The notes under the pieces: model-generated
Told to the model about the DNA's origin: nothing
The model's input: only the letters and a program-made list of their open reading frames with translations
Database searches by the model: none
Made by a program: the position numbers and the translations under genes
Origin: Ustilaginoidea virens
Lineage: Eukaryota > Ascomycota > Sordariomycetes > Hypocreales > Clavicipitaceae
NCBI RefSeq assembly: GCF_000687475.1
Contig: NC_057319.1
Location: 3,772,001-3,836,000, forward strand
Reading direction: 5' to 3'
DNA: 64,000 bases
In this document: piece after piece, positions 58,484-64,000 of the stretch
How positions within the stretch are numbered: the first letter of the stretch is position 1
Layout: every line of letters starts with the position of its first letter

Positions 58484-58999
58484 TCACGCCGGCGGCTGCT
58501 CGTCCCCCCGCCCCGCCAGCTGCCTCCTTTTGCCCCCCTCGGCAACGACCTTGCCCAGGACGGCGATGCGCCTCCGAAACTCGTCGGCCAGGGCGGAGCT
58601 CGCCTCGCCGGGCAGGCTGGCCGGCTGGACGGGCTCGCGCTCGACGCCCTCGAGCCTCAGCACGGGGGACTTGTCGTCGTCGTCGTGCTGGACGGCCGTG
58701 CGGCAGCTCGTCAGGGCAAAGTCCGGGCTGAGGCTCGACGCCCACGCGACGGACCAGCGAGTGCCGTCGGGGGAGGGGGCCAGGTCCACGACGAGGGCGC
58801 GCGGCGGCGGCGCCGACAGGACGGAGGTGTCGTCGTCGGCGAAGAGGTACTGCACCGTGGGGTGGACGGTTGATCCCGTGGTGGTGTTGGTGAGCAGGGT
58901 GAAGAGGGCGTCGAAGGGAGGCGCGGCGGCAGGCGCAGGCGCAGGCGTAGGCGTGGGCGCGGGTTGCGACGAGCTCTCGGGCGGGGTGTCGTTGGACAT
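58484..58999 (-). CDS. Protein of unknown function, Ala/Pro-rich N-terminus
   Basis: A single-exon frame of 171 residues from MSNDTPPESS; an in-frame Met 31 codons upstream (59092) could extend it. After a Pro/Ala/Thr-rich segment (about 7-27) comes PPFDALFTLLTNTTTGSTVHPTVQYLFADDD, then ALVVDLAPSPDG, RWSVAWASSLSPDFALTSC, an acidic patch with VLRLEGVE, and a C-terminal helix ADEFRRRIAVLGKVVAEGGK. The alternation of conserved-looking hydrophobic blocks and the good codon pattern support a real gene. I recognise no named domain; it resembles short uncharacterised fungal proteins of this size, but that is an impression and not a search result. It is convergent with the syntaxin gene. Confidence 0.65.
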   Translation of the reverse strand: MSNDTPPESSSQPAPTPTPAPAPAAAPPFDALFTLLTNTTTGSTVHPTVQYLFADDDTSVLSAPPPRALVVDLAPSPDGTRWSVAWASSLSPDFALTSCRTAVQHDDDDKSPVLRLEGVEREPVQPASLPGEASSALADEFRRRIAVLGKVVAEGGKRRQLAGRGDEQPPA

Positions 59000-61900
59000 G
59001 CTTGAAGTATGCCGGCCTACATCTGGGATGGTTGGAGGTTGGAGGTTGGTTGGTTGTTGAACTTGATGGAGGTTGTTGTTGGTGCTTGTCATTCTTGTCT
59101 GGCAACTTGGTGCGACGTGGGAAGTTGGCCGATTTTTACCCGCCCGGGTCCACTTCTTGGGTTCCTACCCAGGCTACCCTATGGCAAGTGGCAGGCAGGC
59201 AGTCCATCGACACGTGACAAAAACACCCATTTGGTAGCATTAGACGCATAAAGCACCGTTTGCATGTTCAACAGGGAATCTTCTCAGATCCAAGCTCACT
59301 ACGGATTCCTCATGTTGGCATAGGGCAAGACAGCAGCAAAGTTTCTGCGCGCTTCCAGGACTCCGAGCACTGTCGTCTATCTCTATTTGGCTCCCATTTA
59401 AAAAAGGGGTCTGCCCATAGCTCAGCAGAACTTCTTTTCAAAGTATTGCTCTTGTTGGACCCGGCTCTGCGTTTGCCGCCCTCGACGTCGACTATCCTCA
59501 TTTTGCAGGTCGTGTTGAAGAAGTGAGGCTACAATCAACCATGATGATGATGATGACTCAATCAACCGTCACTATGCATGATGGATGGAATGACAGGAGT
59601 TGATGCCTTGCCCATGAGACCACGCGGGTCATGATGCGCGGTATGCTCTGAATCCCGCCGCAATGAGGCTCCTTGACTATCCAGTCGAATTCAGCGGTCC
59701 GTTCCAATAACAACAGACAGTCCCTGCTGTAGATGAGAGCTGACAGAGAAATCAATGACAAAAATGATGGCTCGATCTCGATGTGAATAGGTTGGCGCTG
59801 TCGCGTTTTCCGTCTCATCTCTCTGGCTCATGGCCCTTTATGTTGGACAAGCGCCAGCACGTTGTATCTTCGTCCTCACCGTCTGCTAAAGCAAAGGATG
59901 TCACCGAGAAGACGACGACTTGCGCATGGGTGTTGCAACGATAGTTGGGGGACGGCATGATGGGTTGTTTAGCTGGAGCCGTGTCCGCCAGCCCACAACA
60001 GTGCAGAAATGAAACAGTGCAGAAATGACGGAAAACGGAGCACACAATGTTTCCGACTTGCCGAGAGTCCTTGCTGACGTCTTACAGCTTAGCAGGGAGG
60101 GGGGGGGGGGGGGTTTGTGACGGGTGGCAAGCCATGGATCTGGATCTGGCCCCTCGGCGGCGCAATCGATGGACCCTGTTGAATGTACGGAGTAGCTGGT
60201 CTCATGATACGTATAGCATTGAGCGGAGGGAAGGAAAACAAGGTTTATCATCCGAGTCAATAGACGGATCAGGCCACTCTTATGAGGACTAAGCTTCAAA
60301 GGGGAGTCACAGGGCTACGTACCTCTGAAAGTGCAGATGCATACATGCACTGATAGTTCACTCGTGCCAGCTCAGTTGTAGTTGACCGACAAGTATGGCT
60401 TGGGCGTTGGAAAGCTTCATCTCTCCACCGCACCAGGCAACTCGTTTGTACATTGTACACAGTACAGGAGAGACATATTAGGTTTGTGCGCGCACCGTGC
60501 ACCGTGCACCGTGCTGTATCACGTGTCAAGCAGGGCCCACGTTAGCCCCCCGTTCCACTGCAGCAGTGCATCTGGCAGGGCACGCCCCACGTTTTTCAAA
60601 GGCAACACGTGGCGCCACCACGCCAGTTTCCATGCCTCCAATGTCTCCCTTTCGTTCCGAGGCTCAATATTCAAGCCTTTCTTTGCCTTCTTCTTTACGT
60701 ACCAGGAAAAGGTATGCTTTTATTCGCAGCCAAGTGACGTTGATATTTGAGCTTCTCACAGGCAGGCTAGCCGACCGTCTCAGACTCTCAGACGTCAAAG
60801 GTGCGAATCCTCCAGGGTCTCTGACTCTCGGACGCAGGGCAGGCAGGGATGGAGCAAGCCACTGGAGCTTGATAACAGGTACTGAGTTGCCCGCATCGGC
60901 AAAGTTTCAACGGCGCGAGATCTATATGGGCGTCCGGTCGGATTAACCCAAGTTGGTTACGACATTTCTCGAGAGTTTTACGGAACGGGCCAGACCAAGG
61001 AACTAGAGATTCTTCCTAGGGTCGTGAGTCAATAGCACGCGATCCGAAAACACAACGATTCGTCAGCGACAAGCTAGTGTCGAGTCTGGCCGATTCAGGC
61101 AGGTGGAGGGACCCCCCTGGGGTAAGGAAGAAAAGGGGGGGGGGGGGTGGTTTGCTTTTATTCAAATCTCAGCCGCAAACGTTTTCCACGACTCAACGGC
61201 TGTCAAGACAGGTCAAATCAGTCATTTGCGCGCAGAAACATCACCCGATTGGAGGGGGCGAGTCGAGGGAGCGAGTCGAGGGAGCGAGTCGAGTAGCTCC
61301 GTAGACCGTAGACGTAGAGCCTTGGCCAATTGCTCAAGCAGGCTGGGCTGGGTCGACTGCCACTGCGCCCCCCGCCAGACAAGACAAAGGCACGCACGCA
61401 GCACCTGTGCAGCCTGCAGACGGCATCCATCCAGCCAGTTTCCGACCAGCGAAGCGCTTCCCGCGCCGCCGTCGATTATCACTTGTTCTCTGCTGTTAAC
61501 CAGGAGCTGGACCGTTGCACCTGTTCAGGTCCTCCCTAAGCGGCAGGTGGTCACTGGTCGGCCGCTCGAGGCAGGAGCCAGCCAGCTTCGCCCCGACCCC
61601 GCCAGGAACCCAAGACCACATGCAGTTAGTTGTCCACCTGCCGTCAACTGCCTGCATGTGCCTACATGTACCTACTGCCCGCCGCCCACTGCTCCGGTTG
61701 CCACGCTCGTTCGGTACGGGCCATAATTGAGTCAATATGTTAGGAGGAGGTAGGTCACCACCTTGGGTAAGGTACCCAGCGGTACGCAACCGGCTCTGAC
61801 GTGGGAGCGGCGGTTTTGTGCCAGACGGTACCAGACATCAATGTATGTTACGGACGTACAGTGTGTGTGTGTGGCTGGGGCGTCAGTAACGGTCTGGTAC

Positions 61901-64000
61901 ATACCACAGCGGACAGAGTCCCAGCCCGCCGCCACTCTATCAAGTATGAGCTTTTCTCTTGATACAAAAGCAAGCTTCTTTTCCAATCAGACGAGTACAA
62001 GTTCACAGGTGCCTGAGATACCTTGGGTTACGTAGTGTTATGAAGAAGCGTTGCAAAGCTAAATGTAGCATGCTTCTGCCAAGACGTAGAAACTGAAAGC
62101 GCTGGGGTAGCTTGAACGTTCAACTTATTTTCAGAGTCCCCCAGCCCAAAGGTTCTGGCGAGTTTAGGTACCTTATGTACCTAGGTAGGTAGTTAGTTCC
62201 TTCCCTTGCCTATGAATTTCGCCGCACTCCCTCAAGTTCTTGCATCGCTCAACCAAGAGAATCGCATTGCCCCCCCCGGCCGATTGTCCCTCTACTTGAT
62301 TTGCCTGCGCTTTGTGTACGTTGGGAAACTGTTGAACGTGACCTTGAACGTGGACCGAGTGATGCGTCAACCCGAAATGTTCAACGTTCAGCTACGTCAG
62401 CTGTTTTGACTCGATTCGCGCCAGCCTTGGAAAGCCGCACTAGCGTCTCCGCATGCCAACTAGGTAGAGCCAGGCCAGCGACTCGGCTCTCAGCTCTCAA
62501 CCAACTTTTAGTCTGATCGATGTTGTCACCGCTGCTGCCTCTGCACATCCATCTGCAAGAGCTGCGGTCAAGCGGTTCTTGGCGGCCCAGGTGCAAACGA
62601 AGCCAAACCCTGCCGAGCGTGTTCATTCCGGTCTTTACATGTCATGGATCCCTCGACCCACATGCCACCCACCCACTCAAAGCTCAATCGTCGCTGCCTC
62701 TACCCCAGTATGCTCGACCTAACCTCTACGCGGCAAGTAAAGGTTCCGGGCCCCAGGATTGGTCGCACAGAGTCAATTGGTATTTTTCATTTCTTGGCTT
62801 CCCACGGCGAGAGAGAACGTGTTCAGTTCAGTTGCTGATGTCTGGTGAGGCAAGAGACTTTGGTTGAGGCGCTAAACTGGCGTTTTCTTTGCCCATTTCG
62901 CTTCTGTACGGAGTACCTCCTACTACGGACGTAAGTCCGTGGTGCGATACTCCACAGTACGAAACGCTCCGCCTTCAAATGGCTTATTTATCACAGCCAG
63001 CAGTCTTTACCTCGTCTTTCCAAGGCAATGGAGCACCGTTTTCTCTTCCAGCCAGCAAAACCACGCATTTACCATCATAACAATAATTGCTATCAACAAG
63101 CCGCACCTGCGGGACGGAATCGACCGCCGTGCCACATCTAGAAAATGGCACACCAGACCGTGCGAGACGTTCTGTCTGCGTCCTACTCCGTACAGTCCTC
63201 CGAGTATAGGCGGCAACGGCCTGCCTGGCACCATGCCAAGTCCTGTGGCCCACTAAAATCAAATACCGGCCGCGGGTTGGTGCGTGCTGTGCTCTGCTGT
63301 GACCAGACGAAAACGAAAACGCAACAGCCCAGCCTTCATCCAGTCACAACCCCCACAGACGCGCACGCGCACTCACTGGCCGATGCCAGTCACACTGTGT
63401 GGAGCCTCCCCTCATAAAGCCTGGTAGGTACTCCGTACATGCCTCCCAAGTAAATGTTTCTTTGTCGACATGTTCTCCGTACCCAAGGTGTCTTTGCAAC
63501 CCGTCGATTGTTGCAAGATGAAGCGCCGAAGCAGAGCAGCCTGACCGGTTTCCCGCCCGGAGCTTTCTCCCAGCCTCTTTACGATTTGCATCTCGTCAAA
63601 GGGATTCCTGTGGCGATGACCATCTAACAGAGTCCCGCATCGACTTTGCGCTGCGTATCCGAGGCAACTTACACGTACTCCGCACTGCGCAGCATGGATG
63701 AAAATGGCGCAGTATCTTCCCCCCTGGCCGACACTGCACAACATCACTGGTCAGGCAGGCCGCATGAGATGGTGCATACGGGCAAGCAGGGACTGGCATA
63801 CGCGGCCTCAAGCAACATGGCCCTTCTGAGCCATCACGTCCCATGGCCGCATCATGGGCGACCACATGGACCTGCATCGTGGAGCGTGCCAACAGGCCCA
63901 CCGCATGAGCCCGTAGGTGACCTCAGCAGAGAGCTGTAGACTCCCCTGCGTCATCTTCTCGACCATTGACCGAATAAGTCTAGCGAGGGCAATCCCTTTA
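59000..64000. other. Intergenic stretch, no supportable gene
   Basis: About 5 kb in which all open frames are short, overlap each other and lack recognisable motifs. It contains G runs at about 60095-60113 and 61136-61147, a 13-base GCGAGTCGAGGGA tandem at 61258-61294, a GTGTGT run near 61861-61873, a TAGGTACCTTATGTACCTAGGTAGG cluster at about 62164-62192 (motif family described in findings), and TACGGAGTAC-type sites at 60185-60194, 62906-62916, 63184-63193 and 63428-63438. Confidence 0.55.

Overview
The window reads as nuclear DNA of a filamentous ascomycete (Pezizomycotina, most likely a sordariomycete). The evidence is the gene set, the short GT-AG introns (about 50-340 bases) with CTRAY-type branch sites, GC-rich third positions in coding exons, frequent poly-A/T tracts and microsatellites between genes, and genes alternating between strands. 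Seventeen protein genes and one intron-containing elongator tRNA-Met gene are supported. No rRNA, CRISPR array, intact transposon or secondary-metabolite cluster is visible. Exon boundaries are my own reading of splice sites and frame continuity, without RNA evidence.

Region 1 (1-30 kb) is gene-rich after an empty first 5.4 kb. In order: a membrane-anchored PLOD-like glycosyltransferase (+), a Ccc2/ATP7-type copper ATPase (-), COP9 signalosome subunit 7 (+), a Rax1-like RGS membrane protein (-), ribosomal protein eL31 (+), a UbcH10/Ubc11-type E2 (-), checkpoint kinase Chk1 (+), the RING subunit Apc11 (-), a two-domain mercaptopyruvate/thiosulfate sulfurtransferase (+), ribosomal protein uS5/S2 (+) and a Cln-type G1 cyclin (-). 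The E2, Chk1, Apc11 and the cyclin all act in cell-cycle control, and the E2 and Apc11 are expected direct partners in the anaphase-promoting complex.

Region 2 (about 29.8-48.8 kb) is roughly 19 kb with no recognisable gene. It is rich in simple tandem repeats (units of 5, 6, 7, 9, 12 and 13 bases), long A tracts, a textbook G-quadruplex motif, and two recurrent short motif families: TACGGAGTAC and CCTAGGTACC/GGTAGGTAC. Both families also occur in the other intergenic stretches, and some copies form perfect palindromes or hairpins.

Region 3 (48.8-59 kb) holds a Zrc1/Cot1-type vacuolar zinc transporter (+), the spliced tRNA-Met(CAT) (+), the H/ACA snoRNP protein Gar1 (-), a Memo-family protein (+), a Sso-type plasma-membrane syntaxin (+, first exon unresolved) and a fungal protein of unknown function (-). 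The last 5 kb (59-64 kb) again has no supportable gene.

No operon-like system or defence island was found. The most unusual items are the motif/palindrome families and G-quadruplex in the gene-poor island, a probable GC-AG intron in the cyclin gene, a Chk1 start codon that directly abuts its 5' splice site, and repeat-driven low-complexity insertions inside the copper ATPase.
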